64,000 bases of DNA from Apostichopus parvimensis (Eukaryota > Echinodermata > Holothuroidea > Aspidochirotida > Stichopodidae): NCBI GenBank assembly GCA_000934455.1, contig KN894455.1, forward strand, positions 8,335 through 72,334. The letters run 5' to 3'. Positions 35,608 to 47,674 of this stretch are shown here, one piece after another. The translations under genes and the position numbers were made by a program. Every line of letters starts with the position of its first letter. The stretch's first letter is position 1. Below the pieces are notes generated by a model, which saw nothing but the letters and a program-made list of their open reading frames with translations, made no database searches and was not told where the DNA came from.

Positions 35608-37688
35608 CAAAACATCAGTACATTTTATTGCAAACAGCTGTTCAGTGCTTTCTAAAAATATTAATTTTTGGGGTGTCAAATTTTTTACATTTTAAGAATT
35701 TAAAAATATTTGATTAAAATATCCTTCAAAGCTTTTTTTACACATATGGATTTTTGTTGTATTTAGTTATGGTTATATACAAGGAGCTGGATCTAGCCCT
35801 TGATTAAAATTCACATATCAACTCCTTATATATTTTATATAGTTTTTTGATAACTTTCACATCTGACCAAAAATAAACCAAAAAAAACAAACTAAAATAC
35901 AAATGCAAAGTAAAACCATGGGAAATGCTCTGTAACTTTCACTTAACTTCATTTGACTTTGCATTAAGTGTAACCCAATCGCTGGATTGTAAGTGAGATT
36001 TTTGTTGCCGTGAGGATTTAAGAGTCTTCATAGTTTTACCCTGCTAATGGACAGCTAAGTGAAACAGTAAGTACTTTTTAAGTAATGTATCAATTATGGA
36101 TGGTATAATAAGCATGTGAGCAACTCACAACATTTCCAAAAGCAGCGTTGTCATGTTTGATGAGTTTTGTCCCTCATAAGGTTCTATAAATTACAATGCA
36201 GCTCTTCAGTGGAAACTGGTCATCTTGAAATGGTTGAATAAAAAATCCAGAAATTTCAATTGTGTGATTTGAAATCAGTTTTCTCATGTTTGGCCCTGAC
36301 TTATGGAAAGGCTCGGTATCACAAATATGTCACAATTAAATGATTAATAAAAAAAACGATTAATGACATGTTAGTTAGCTATCTTTGAGTGAAAACAGCT
36401 AAAATATCTTGCCTCATAGAAACTTTGTCAGTATAGGCTTCGTACTTTAAGCATCTGCTTAACAATGTCAAAAGTATTTTTGATATGATTTAAATTACTA
36501 GTAGACATTCAGTTGTCTTCAGTATTACGATTAAATGTCTTATACTCAAGGAAGGGTACTTTGTGACCATCATTTGACTTTTCTAGCATGTTTCAGGCCA
36601 ATGTTGTTAATAAATCCTTTAAAGTGAACAGCTACGAGATATTAAGCAATATAGGATACCTTTGATACAATCGTTACAAACTTGCAAGTCTGAAGGATGC
36701 ATAGCAAAGGTGATAGAGTTATGAAGTGATCATTATTCATTGCAAAATGTAACATTATTAAAATTAGTTATCTGTTTTTGATTGGACAAAAATAAAGTTT
36801 GGGTATCATTTCCCAAGAATTTGTTATTGTTGTAAAAGAACAAGGAAGAAGGTCATGGTTTTAAGAGCAATTTTTATCAAATGTTGGTGGGATGCAGAGG
36901 AGGTGGGTGGGGTGGGGTGGCTTTTGCTTTTAATTAAAATAGGGATAGTAGGGACAGTTTTTGTATATTTGGGAGCAAACATCTATGCATTGTGATATGA
37001 GTACTTTGACTTTTGCTATAATAATCTTAGAATCGGTTATCTTATCTTCTACTTTCAAAAATATTTTAAGATGGAAGTTTGTGTCAAGGTTTCATTTAGT
37101 TTCATTTTAAATATTTGGGCCAATGTGTAATGTTGATCTTTATTTATTTTCCCCATTTATGTTTGTTTATATTATTATTTAAAAATAAAAGCTAAATCTA
37201 GCTTTTGAGGAGATGGGGGGGGGGTCGGGGAGGGGAAAAAGATATTTAAACTTTTCACACATTGGACATTTTTCGTTAAGATAGATAGTTTCTTTCACCC
37301 TCTGCCATAAACCAGCAGCCCCGCCTATGGATATGGAGCTGTTCAGAAATGACAAAGTAACTATGTTTTATTCGAAAATCTCAGTATTTTTGGGGATCAC
37401 TTATCTTTGTCCAAATAGCGATTTTGGCAAGTGGCATACAATTTGATAATTATCGATAAGATTAAAATATTTCGGGCAGCTCTCTGTAGTAAGGAATCCA
37501 CTTTAAGGGAAATCCATTAAACTGGTTTATTTTTAAGGCTTCAAGAAAATGCAAGTACAGTTACAATTGTGAAAAATAATATCTTTTATGGGTTTATAAT
37601 GATTTTTACAAATATAATGAGAAAGTTACATTTTCAAGCTGATCTGTGGTGATTATGTAAAACTCATTCTGCTGTTTCAAGATGCATT

Positions 37689-38036
37689 CAGTGGCGGAGC
37701 TAAGGGTTTTGGTCAGGGGGGGCGGGCCAGAATGGTCTGTAGGGGCGCTTTCGACACTATCTAAGCAGAGCGCCACCACAGGTTGGCGCGGAGCGCACAG
37801 AAATTTTTTGAGTAAAGATACTCCCTAGATCGCCGGAAATGACCCTTTCAGGCCCTTGCTAATTTGTAGATAATGTGACAAATTTCAATAGGTAGATGAG
37901 AGCGCTATGAAAAAGTCAATAACCCCGAATAAGTAAAAAGTGGTAAAAAGCTGAAAAGGGCGCCAGCAGTCCATTTGAGTCCGTCAGGGGGGCATCCGCC
38001 CCCCCCCCCCCTGACTGTATGGATGCTCCGCCACTT
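37689..38036. mobile_element. hAT-type MITE, second copy of the family
   Basis: Begins CAGTGGCGGAGC, ends GCTCCGCCACTT, with GATGCATT on both sides (37681-37688, 38037-38044). The interior is nearly colinear with 5968-6341, less a short deletion around the AAACGAAGAATAAATAGG segment. The last base is T where the family has G. Confidence 0.92.
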
Positions 38037-39203
38037 GATGCATTCATAACATTACAACAAACCTTGGAAGATTGATATCCTTGTTATAAAACATGCTATC
38101 CAGTGTATGGTTCACATAGAAACTAATGTAGCTCTACCTTTTCAGTAGCAATGATATTAGTAAGTTTACTGTTGCCAGATGCCTTCATAGAATTGCACCA
38201 ATCTCATATCTTTGTGATTGAAAATGCTATCAGAATGTTGTATTTTGTCTTCAATTAATAATTGATGCAGGATAAATCTGCAATATATAATGTAAGATAA
38301 TTTAATCTGCATTTTCTTCTGCAACCAAATTTTTGGAGAAGATATTCCATTAATGCCAAAATATTGCAAGTTTTTGTTAGCAGTTCATTTCTGCAACTGG
38401 CAACCAATGGTATTATGATTTGCATATTCAGGGATCAAGTTTATAATGCTGTACTAGCAGAGTCCTACAAAACAAAGGTACTTTCTTAAGTTAAATGTGC
38501 AAAAATATTATTCCAAGTATGTCCTTTTTTATGGTAAGATATACACAAGGGATTTGTGAAGGGATCTGATTGAGTCTTTCCGTACCCTTGTTGGTTTTGT
38601 CCCTTTTTCTCCCAAAAAAAGGAAGAAAAAAAGAAACAAATTATTTTACAACTCATAACCCTATTTCTACTTTGGCAAAACTATATCTGTTATTGTTTAA
38701 TAGTCATTATGTTACTTGACCACTAACTGAAAGACAAAAAAAAAAGAAGATTGGTACAAATATTTTACAGTTTCTGTCTTAAAAGTACAACATTATAACT
38801 TGTTTTTATTCCATATTTTCAATATTAACATTATGGTGCTATATATATGCCACTTCAAAGTGCCTTGTTACTTGGAGAACTTAATATGATATTTCAACAA
38901 TATACTTTAGGCTTGACATTACAAAGTCTGGTGAATGTGTGTTTTTTTTATACAGACAGTTCCTTTTATTATTGTTTGAATAACTCTAACTGGTATAAAC
39001 CAATACAGTTATGTATACTTCACCATAAGTCATGTAAATTACACTTTTGTATTACTATTACCCTTTTTGTTTCTCTTTTCCATTATTGAATAAAACAAGA
39101 AATTTGACAATATATATATTTTGTTGTGGTTGTCATTTTATGTCACAATGTTGTCTTTTACTGTAAATTCCCTATCCAATGATTATTCACACTTGTAGAA
39201 CCC

Positions 39204-39565
39204 TTAAAGGGTGTGAAGACTCGCGCAAAAAGAAACGTCTAATGCCGGTAATCTGACCTCGTTTCGAATGAGGTGTAACAGAAGTGTTAGACACCACCAT
39301 GGATCCCAAAAAATACACACACAGCTTGCTACCGTCGGTAATTAGACACTAGTGTACAGTCAGTACATACAGCTGCAGTCAATACCCACAACACAGTGTA
39401 TAAACGATAGAGCGATGGACATCTCAGGTCCAGCTAAAGATAACAAGGTATCACGTTTCATTACTCTCTGCATTTTGTAGCGACGAGAAAAACTTCACTT
39501 GCAAGCAACGGAAAGTTAACTTCAGACCGCGGCACGCTGTTTGGGACAAGTCTTCAATGCCTTAA
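39204..39565 (-). mobile_element. TTAA-flanked MITE, copy 3 (reverse orientation)
   Basis: Reads TTAA-AGGGTGTGAAGACTCG on the left and GTCTTCAATGCC-TTAA on the right, the reverse complement of copy 2 throughout. Confidence 0.85.
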
Positions 39566-40136
39566 AGACATGATTATATCTGAAAGCTCTTCCTGTGAAT
39601 ATTGAGACTAATCTAATGAACAAGATGCATGTAGAGGACAGAAATATTGATGACACACATTTATTTCTGCCATTATGACTTGAGGGGTAATCTGAAGCCT
39701 GATTTTTTTTTTTTTTCTTAGGTTTATGGTCATGTGTGGTCAACAGGAGATAAAACAAAAATGAAAGCTACTTACTGCACAAAATCTCAAAAGGTTTCAG
39801 CTTGATTGATCTTACATATATGGTATCATTATTCCATTCTGTGAATAAAAATACCATATTGTTTTGTAGGATACCTGAACATCACTTAAGTTCAACTCAA
39901 CTGACAATCTTCGGAAACTCTTTAATCCATGGTTATTACATAATGTATTAGCATGGAATTTTAGCAGCAGTTAGACCACCAATCACCTACATATCGTTCA
40001 GTTTATTTACAGATTAATTTTGCAAAACAGTGAGAAATGTACAAAATATATACTTTTCAAAAACTTGCTTTGTAGCAATGTACTATTACATTGTAAAAAT
40101 CATATGTCACCTGTGTGTTGTGGAAAAAGAATCTTG

Positions 40137-40218
40137 TGGCAGCGGTGGGATTCGAACCCACGCCATCGAAATGACTGGTGCCTTAAACCAGCGCCTTAGA
40201 CCGCTCGGCCACGCTACC
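40137..40218 (-). tRNA. tRNA-Leu (anticodon UAA)
   Basis: On the minus strand the 82-nt sequence folds as a class II tRNA. The acceptor GGTAGCG pairs with CGCTGCC and is followed by discriminator A. The anticodon arm CTGGTTTAAGGCACCAG carries anticodon TAA. A long variable arm, as expected for Leu, and the B box GGTTCGAATCC are intact. The 3' CCA is not encoded, and a TTTTT run just downstream on the minus strand can serve as Pol III terminator. It has no intron and looks functional. Confidence 0.95.
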
Positions 40219-41924
40219 TCCGTGATGGTAGGAGGGATTTGTAATAAATATAAACAAAATTCTCATTTAAGTCAATCTGATTGCGTAATGTTCGGGTGTG
40301 CATAGTACACATGCTACACATGCTTATATGCAGATAAAATTACTAGCCAAGTACTTAGCCCTACGTTTGTCCTGAAGTCAATATATCATACCGGCGTGCA
40401 AATACTTGATCGCTGCGAGCTTGTTACATCCTTTTTGCATAGTATCAAGTATGTAAGACAGGGATTCTGTGTGATTTGCAATACATCGCACTCTAATTCT
40501 AGGGTAAACCATGGTCGATGTGACGCGGCTGTGATTTTTGTATGCAGGTTGTGAGGCTAGACCTACATGTTACTTACACTACATTGGACTAATTGTTAGC
40601 CTGACTGCTAGAGCCTAACCAAAGATATTTCACCTTCGGATCTTTGGCCTAACTTAGTTAGTCTCGGTTCAATAACAGACGCTCCCAATGTTAATTTAGG
40701 CTATGTAATAATAAATGATATATAGCCTTAGGTTATGCCTAACGTTAGGCCTCTGACCATTATAAGTCATAGGTGATCTGCATTAAAACTAAATGCAGCC
40801 GAGGCACATGATAACGTCTGCCAGTTTGCAAGTAGCCTACAACCAGTTCATTTACAGGGCCAGACTAGCACTGCAGTTAGGCTAGGCCGACTACATTTGT
40901 AAACAATACTAAGTCTGTAAAACTAGTAAAAGATTAATGATAGTTATGGTAGAATTAGGTAATTTCACATGTTTCCTAAATTTGCTGTGTTGTAAAAATA
41001 AATGTAGCTTCACTGCTGTAGACACTGTAGTTGCTGTGTTCATTAGTAAAATGGTAACTACTTGTTCAAATGCAATTTTAATGTAGAAATCCATAATGAA
41101 AAGAGCCAAATTCCCACAGTGAAACTAAGAAACATCAATTTTGTATTTTGAGGCATGTTGTGGATTATTTCTCCCATTTAACAGATATAGCCTACATAGT
41201 AAAATTAAATGCATGGGCGAAGTTAGGGAAATTTTTCCTTTGTGTAGTTTGACTCCCCAACGTTTACAAGTATTATTCTCTCTATTTATGGTGGAATTTG
41301 TTCAAACCATCAATGAAATCACATTGCTAAGGGATAGAACTAAACTGCTGAGCAAAATCAGAGAGTTTGTTATCAGTGGGACCTTTGTCTTGGGCAAACT
41401 TAGGATTGCTGTTGAAAAAAAAAGACATTATTACCTTGGCCTGAAGCCTTTAAAATGGGTAGGCATACGTTTCGAAGAGCATAACACAAGCATTGACAAC
41501 ATGAACATATTTTTTAGCGAATGGATATCAACCACTAAAACAGTGTATCTTTTCTCTGCAAAACCTACTGAAGCCCTGTGCAGAGATATGATCCTTCAAT
41601 GCCCATTCATTTTTCAACATAGTCCACATGTATAAGAAACTAACTGCTGTTTCATGTAGTGCATAGCTACCAAGCATAGTCTCCCACGACTGTTCATTAC
41701 TGTAGGTACCAAAGGGATGGCATGTATTGCTCTAGGTTAGCCTAGTTGAAAATACAAAAGAAAAATACATTTCAAGTTGTAATTTTTTAAAGAAAGATAT
41801 ATTCAGATATTCCTTGAGTTTTCTTCTTCATTCATATGCGCCATGGGCAGTTACTCGTTGGAGTGGCACTATATAAATCTGCAATATTATTATTTTTATC
41901 ATAGATTCAGAAAATAGAAAAGCC
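40219..41924. other. Intergenic region and probable ICT1 promoter side
   Basis: Contains CCTAACGTTAGG-type palindromic motifs near 40740 and an unrecognised 164-codon open frame at 41141-41635. A TAA-linked repeat remnant lies at about 41835-41905. A possible acceptor (atcatag, just before 41905) lies about 20 bases ahead of the ICT1 ATG, so ICT1 may have an untranslated first exon in this stretch. Confidence 0.4.
41141..41635 (+). CDS. Unrecognised 164-codon open frame, doubtful
   Basis: An uninterrupted ATG-to-TAA frame, long for DNA this AT-rich. The translation has hydrophobic and basic stretches (LFSLFMVEFVQTINEITLLR) but no motif I recognise, and there is no codon pattern that clearly separates it from intergenic DNA. 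It could be chance, a scrap of a mobile element, or a single-exon gene just upstream of ICT1. Confidence 0.2.
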   Translation: MYFEACCGLFLPFNRYSLHSKIKCMGEVREIFPLCSLTPQRLQVLFSLFMVEFVQTINEITLLRDRTKLLSKIREFVISGTFVLGKLRIAVEKKRHYYLGLKPLKWVGIRFEEHNTSIDNMNIFFSEWISTTKTVYLFSAKPTEALCRDMILQCPFIFQHSPHV

Positions 41925-42137
41925 ATGTTTGGACGGGTGTGCTTGCTCTGTTCTCTGAGTCGACCTGTGGTGTCGGCGCATCTCTCTAGAACGCATCAAC
42001 TGCGTGCTCTTTATTCGTCATATGAAAGTCAGTACAGTCTAAACAAACTCTACCCAAGAAGCGATCAGGATGTAACTAAACCGTTAGATAAACCATCCAA
42101 GGAGTTATTCCATCGACTTCAGGATGACATAGAAGAG
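41925..42137 (+). CDS. MRPL58: ICT1 exon 1 with presequence
   Basis: The ATG opens a 71-codon exon ending GAA GAG|gtaact, phase 0. It is the most upstream Met in frame, and the following 30 residues read as a mitochondrial targeting peptide. Confidence 0.9.
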
Positions 42138-45100
42138 GTAACTTCCATCAGTTTTCATCTTTTTTGAAAGATCAAAATGAAGCTTTGAGAATTAGGTGTT
42201 AAGAGTTGATCATGAGAAAAAACAAAAGTGAGAAAAAAAAACAGACTTGAAAAAAGACTATAAACTAAGTATCTCACTTTTTTATTGACTGTTTTTTCTT
42301 CGAACAACAACAAAAACACTGAGATGTGCAATGAAATGTCTGGTTTCTTTAGAATCTATGATGATATACCTTCCATTCTGTTATGATCTGTTAAGATTTA
42401 GTTCCATTGATTTTGACTCAGTTTTCAGCTACTTAGTAAAATCCCATAACAATGCAGAAATTTGCTCAAGTTCAGTTATTGAACAAAGTGTCATTTTTAC
42501 AGAAAATTCCAATTTAACCTGGACATGGTATTTAACAAAAATGGAAAATACAGTAGGTGTCTAGATTATAAAAGTTTCATTATGAAATCCATCCTTGTAT
42601 ATATATGATCATTATGGTTCTAAATCAGCAGTTTGAACCTTTTTCCTATAACATCCCCAAATTTAATTAGACCACTGATATGAACAATATTTTAAAGCAA
42701 CCATTAAAATTCTGATTTTTGAAAACTGGGCTGACAGGATTCTCTCATTTTTCCAAGAATTTTTTTTATTTTCTATTTCTATATAACATATCAAAATTAA
42801 GCAAATCAGCTGGCCTCACCTCCTCCCCCCCCCCCCCAAAATTATTTTCGCACATGTGTGATCCGTTTGTAATCTTATTTGGAGGATATTTCTTGGGATA
42901 GCTAAACCTGTAGACCAACTGTAAAGCAACAATTGTAAAACAGAATTCAGTTCCACTTGCCGCTCACACATTTTACTGTATGAAGGTTGCCTTATTTCTA
43001 GTATTAACTAGCTCTCATTTTGCTTACAGGTTTCAGAAACAGAAAAGTTTTCTGGTTTCATACCGATAGGTAAGTCTCACCTGAGCACTCTTAAAGAAGG
43101 GTAGTGGTTTAGGTTGCACTCAATGAAACCCAGCAGGTTTTGAGAGAAAAACACATCGAGTTCAGGTGATAATCTTATCAAGGGCAACGTTTGACTTACC
43201 AAAATTGCTACGATTTTCTTTAAAATTTCACTAGTCTTAAAATTATGAAGTGCGGCTGTATGTTGATTTTTGTGTCACACATATATAAATGTCTAGATCA
43301 CTGCATTGTTGCCTCAGTTAAATGTTTCTATATCAGACTAACTGATCTTAGTAATTGTGATAAGCACAGAAAAATGCTGCTCACATATGCTGGTTTTATT
43401 GGCTTCCTTTCTTGTTTCCTTTGTGTTTTAATGTTTTTTCAAATGTCATTCTTTGGTCACATCATGGTCTCATCTTTAAGCTCAGACATTTCTTAAGGTG
43501 CTCATAACTGGAAAAAGTGAGTGAGTGAATTAATGTTTTATGTTTTTTTCTCACCTCTTTAGATAAATTAAATGTCAAGTTTAGCAAAAGTGGTGGACCG
43601 GGAGGTCAGAATGTCAACAAAGGTGAGTTAGATTGTGCTTCAAAATGTGAGACATGAATAACAAAAATGACAATTTTATGACTCCATATTATTTCTTCAC
43701 AAAGCATAAAATTCTTGGTCAAGTTTGTGATACTAAAATCCCATAAATAATGTAGTTCATATAAAGCTTTGCTAGCAAATTTTTATTTCAAGTGATAATT
43801 TTCTTTTGAAATATTGTTTCTTATTTGCGTGTTCCATGTGTGGCTCATACTGACACGAAGAAGTGCCTCTGAACGGCAAAATTTTTAGAATCGAATAAAA
43901 TTCATGAATTGCTCGCTCGTTGACATGTATTAATTGATTTAGAAATGTATACAGTAATATAAATATAATAAATTATTATGATAGAAAGATCGTGGCATGT
44001 GTATTAGTCATGCCAATTGCGGTCGTATTTTATGTTCATTTGGTGAAATTGTTGACCAAACTGAAAAAGCTGATTCCTTATCAAACCAGAGATCTAAGCC
44101 TGATAAACTTATAGCCTGATAAACTGATAAACTCGATAACTTCAAAAACATATTTTGGATGAAATTCAGACTTGACATTTGGATCCAACTTAAAGTACAA
44201 GAGCCTCTTTGCTTTTCATGGAGTTCAAAGGCTATTTGGTGGTCACCATCAATCAAATTTTAAAAACGTTGTAATAGCAATAACTCCAAAGGAAAAGCTT
44301 GAATGTACATTCATAATTGCGGCAAGGTACGGCTCAACCTCTTGGCTTTCTGGTTATTCTGCTAGTTCATCAGCTTTAACCAAACAATGGAAGAAAACCT
44401 TTGAAGCATTCAAAAGCATGACATGTCGCAAAATGAGGCATTTCTTGAATTTTTACCAACAGTTGAATCAAAAGTTGACCTTCGGTTTCACCTGAAATCA
44501 GCAGAATGGTTACCGGCCAGTATACGAGCACAAATACAAGAAAAGGTTTGTACAATAGTTTAAACAGTGAGATATATCAAAAGCAGGTCATTTGTAAATT
44601 GTAAGTCTCTGGTCTGAGATGCCAGGCAGGAAGGGGAGAGGGCTGGGGGAGGAATTGTTTGGGTGTCAATAATTTTAAGCAATTTGTAGAAGAACTAAAG
44701 CAGAATGAGAATTGGGGGATGGTATCTTTCTTCTGAGGTGTGCTTAAGAGAGAAACAGTACCAAAAAAAAGTAACATTTTAATAGACTTGTTAAGTTTTG
44801 GTGGTTAGTAGTTTGATCTTAATGTTCATAGTGTCATTGGTTTAATGAGGATGTACCAATCTAAAGTTTACATCATCATTCTGCATTGCCCACCAATCTC
44901 CATATTTTGTATAATAATATTGTGGTTAATGTTAACTAGTTAAATTATGTGAAAGCTCCTTCATTAGTTAATTTCTTCTATTTTTTTGTTACATTGTTCA
45001 GAAGCAAACAAGTATTAATGCAAAAGGCGAACTGGTCATCACATCTCAAAAGACCCGGTCACAGATGAGAAACGTCCAAGATTGTCTCCAGAAGTTGAGA

Positions 45101-45860
45101 GATATCATCGCTGAAGTACAGAGGACACCCAAAGAACCAGATGAAAAATCAGCAGCTGTCTGGAGAATGAGGTAAATGTGAGACCATTGCATTGGACTCC
45201 CAGTAGCTTTGGGTGGAGGGCACAGTTAGCAAACCTTGCCCTGGGGATTAAGTGATAGGCTAGGAAGCCTTTACATTATAACATCCATCACTCCAATTAA
45301 ACGATAAAGAGTTACGTTCGAATTTACGATGACTTAGGTTTCTCTTTCTTCTCTCATCAAATTAGTAATGAATCGTGATGTAATATAATAGCAAACTGCA
45401 ATCCCCATGGTCACATTTCCAGGGCTAAGCATACCACATTACATTTCTGGGGTGTTTGCAGAACTGGAAGAAAAAGGATGGGTATGGGAGGGAGAAGCAT
45501 TATTATACCTTATGGCCCCAGAGCGTATCAATCCGGCACCACCCCCATGTATTTCTCAGCTTCATATTTCTGAATTTTTAAAATTATCATCTACATGGCA
45601 TATTATAATTGGGAAATTCTGTTGGTGTTTTAAACTATATTGCAGCAGCTGTTTAAGGATTTGACTCTTTTCTGTTAGAATAACTGGAATATTGAGGGAT
45701 AATTTCATAACTTTTACAAGACAGCTGGGAACAATTGACTCTTTTAACGTCAAATATTCTCCATTCTTGCAGGCAAGAGAAATCCACACGAGAACGGCTG
45801 AAGCAGAAGACTATCCATTCAAGAACCAAGACGGACAGACAGGTGTATGCTGATGAATAA
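41925..45860 (+). CDS. MRPL58: Mitochondrial peptidyl-tRNA hydrolase ICT1 / mL62
   Basis: Six exons (41925-42137, 43030-43069, 43563-43622, 44463-44545, 45002-45171, 45773-45860) give a 217-residue protein; human ICT1 has 206. The N-terminus (MFGRVCLLCSLSRPVVSAHL) is Arg-containing and poor in acidic residues, as in a mitochondrial presequence. SKSGGPGGQNVNK holds the catalytic GGQ at residues 98-100. VDLRFHLKSAEWLPASIR and DCLQKLRDIIAE match human ICT1 closely. The basic tail RERLKQKTIHSRTKT corresponds to the C-terminal extension that reaches into the ribosomal mRNA channel. Known role: ribosome-dependent hydrolysis of peptidyl-tRNA on stalled mitoribosomes, and structural subunit of the large subunit. 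The gene looks complete and intact. The bacterial homologue is ArfB; release factors such as MTRF1 also have GGQ but are longer and have a codon-recognition domain. Confidence 0.95.
43030..43069 (+). CDS. MRPL58: ICT1 exon 2
   Basis: A 40-base exon (VSETEKFSGFIPI) between ttgcttacag and G|gtaagt. It aligns with the TSGKFSRIPPD start of the human catalytic domain and is needed to keep phase (0 in, 1 out). Confidence 0.9.
43563..43622 (+). CDS. MRPL58: ICT1 exon 3 with GGQ
   Basis: Encodes KLNVKFSKSGGPGGQNVNK. The whole GGQ catalytic loop lies in this 60-base exon. Phase 1 in, phase 1 out; donor G|gtgagt. Confidence 0.96.
44463..44545 (+). CDS. MRPL58: ICT1 exon 4
   Basis: Encodes ESKVDLRFHLKSAEWLPASI then RAQIQEK, after an acceptor ttaccaacag. 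It is matched by human [20 protein letters not shown]. The donor AAG|gtttgt is weak in consensus but keeps the frame. Confidence 0.93.
45002..45171 (+). CDS. MRPL58: ICT1 exon 5
   Basis: Encodes NAKGELVITSQKTRSQMRNV, DCLQKLRDIIAEVQRTPKEP and a short acidic segment. Human counterparts are [20 protein letters not shown] and [20 protein letters not shown]. Phase 0 in, phase 2 out; donor gtaaat. Confidence 0.95.
45773..45860 (+). CDS. MRPL58: ICT1 last exon, basic C-terminal tail
   Basis: Encodes QEKSTRERLKQKTIHSRTKT, then DRQVYADE and TAA. The tail is rich in Arg and Lys, as required in the family for binding the empty mRNA channel. A candidate poly(A) signal AATAAA lies at 46639-46644. Confidence 0.94.
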
Positions 45861-46351
45861 TAATGACATGTTGGTGAATATTCATGACATGGTAGTAACC
45901 AAGCAGCCAGTTGGGACAATTTTACTAACGCTGTTACCCCTCTGTATTGTCCTACCGTGCTTGAAAGGACTATTATTAACAGTACAATCAGTTCCTTACC
46001 GTCATCAGATAGAAACATGATATTCATCCTGCTCATACTGACAATACAAGTGCTTTGAAGCAAGACATGGAAGTACAGTATAGAAAGAATTGTCCCAACT
46101 GGGTATAACCAAGGACGAGACCAAGACAAGTAGGTATGGCCATGGATCAATAGTGAGACAGATTGAAGTGTGAAAGTGGTGAAAAGAAATATTTTGAGTT
46201 GCTGCAGTATTTGGGTTGGCTGGTAAACCTGACAGTGTATCAATTAAACTGGTTTTATCAGAAGACTCACAAGAGACAGGGCCAATCACAGATCCTCGTG
46301 CTGTTTGGTGGTGCAACCATCTAATGAATATGCGTATCATTGGACATTAGA

Positions 46352-46619
46352 TATCGACATGCATATTCCATATAACACCAGGAAAGATGGTTGACATCTG
46401 TAATTGTGGAGAGTGTAAGCTATCAAGCAGACACATCTGACAGGTTGGTTGTCCTTTGTGTACAATGTACAAGATATATAAAGAGAGTATCGACATGCAT
46501 ATAACACCAGGAAAGATGTTGACATCTGTAATTTGTGGAGATTGTAAGCTGTCAAGCAGACACATCTGATAGGTTGGTTTTCCTTGTTGTACAATGTACA
46601 AGATATATAAAGAGAGTAG
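46352..46619. repeat. 136-bp tandem duplication downstream of ICT1
   Basis: Two nearly identical units, both containing ATCGACATGCATAT, CAAGCAGACACATCTGA and TACAATGTACAAGATATAT. Confidence 0.9.
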
Positions 46620-47222
46620 AAATGTACAAGAAAAATAGAATAAAGAAGACAGAAAAAGTGTTAAATCTCCATTTTCTATTATTTTCATACCCTTGCTGCA
46701 GCAGCAATATACAAATATATGAGTTGCATAGAAAAGTGTTTAATTATTATTGTCTAATTATTAAAGGGAAACTTTGGACAGTTGAAAACCACTTAAGAAC
46801 AAGCAGGGTCCAGACACACTATCAAGTATAATTGAACAATCATCAACTTATATCAGCCGTTTTCTTACTACTAATGTAGGCATACAAGGTTGTGTACAAC
46901 ATAAGATATCAAGGCATTAGAAAACTCTTTGATTACACGGCTCCAACCCGCCTACCATTTCAAAATCAATTTTGACTCTTAAAAGATACTTAAATATACT
47001 GTATTTCTAGAACACAACTTGGTGAGCATTTTCAAAGTTTTCCTTGAAGTAGCAGCAACCTTGTATTTCATATACTAGTATGTCATCAGTTGTCTACTGA
47101 TACTAATAATATTCATGATGATTTTCGACAAATAAAAATACCGGAGGAAATGAAATATACAATGAGTCTTTATTCCACCTCGTTTTATGGTGTTTATTTG
47201 TACTTTTAATACCAGTACTGGT

Positions 47223-47674
47223 TAGGGTTACCATATATTTCTTTGGTTCAAGGTACGTCATCGTATGATAGTACAGCTAGCAGTATGACTAACAGGTTAG
47301 CAACTTAGTTTAGCTGTACAGTCTAAACAATGTTGTACCTAACATTGCTAAAGTACTAACATCGCTATATAGCTAAATTAATCATAGTGTTAGCACTATA
47401 TTGCCCAGGTTACAGTACACATCTATTCCCGCTAAGCTTGCAGAGCTAAACATGCGGCCATCAAATGTGTGTGTGTGTTGAAAACAATTTTATCATGTTT
47501 TTGAAACGGTCAAGTATAGTGATGCGTACCATATGTTTATACTTTTATTAATTTTTCATTCATAAACTGCTGAAAATTGCGACAATTTAGTTTGTCGGTA
47601 GGACAATACATTTATGCTGCTTGCTAAAATAAAAAAACAATATTAATTAATCAGGATGATGTATGGTAACCCTA
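47223..47674. mobile_element. hAT-type MITE with TAGGGTTACCATA ends
   Basis: Inverted ends TAGGGTTACCATA/TATGGTAACCCTA with exact GTACTGGT duplications at 47215-47222 and 47675-47682. It is 452 bp, AT-rich and non-coding. Confidence 0.9.

Larger units (their letters stand above)
35608..40136. other. Septin 3' UTR and intergenic DNA before the tRNA gene
   Basis: A candidate AATAAA lies at 35872-35877, 265 bases after the stop, and others follow further on, so the transcript end is uncertain. The stretch also carries a hAT MITE at 37689-38036 and a TTAA-flanked MITE at 39204-39565. The remainder is AT-rich, with G-runs near 36900 and 37217, and shows no coding signal. Confidence 0.5.
42138..45772 (+). 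other. ICT1 introns
   Basis: Five introns (42138-43029, 43070-43562, 43623-44462, 44546-45001, 45172-45772), all GT-AG. They are AT-rich, with a C-run near 42827 and short CTGATAAACT repeats at about 44097-44135. I see no mobile element in them. Confidence 0.7.

Noticed and set aside
45653-46243. 196-codon open frame on the minus strand
   Set aside because: It lies antisense to the last ICT1 exon and its 3' flank, has no recognisable motif, and its hydrophobic runs come from T-rich DNA. Best explained as a shadow.
46337-46688. Overlapping minus-strand frames of 85 and 113 codons with internal repeats
   Set aside because: The repeated peptides come from the 136-bp tandem duplication; the unit has no coding signature.
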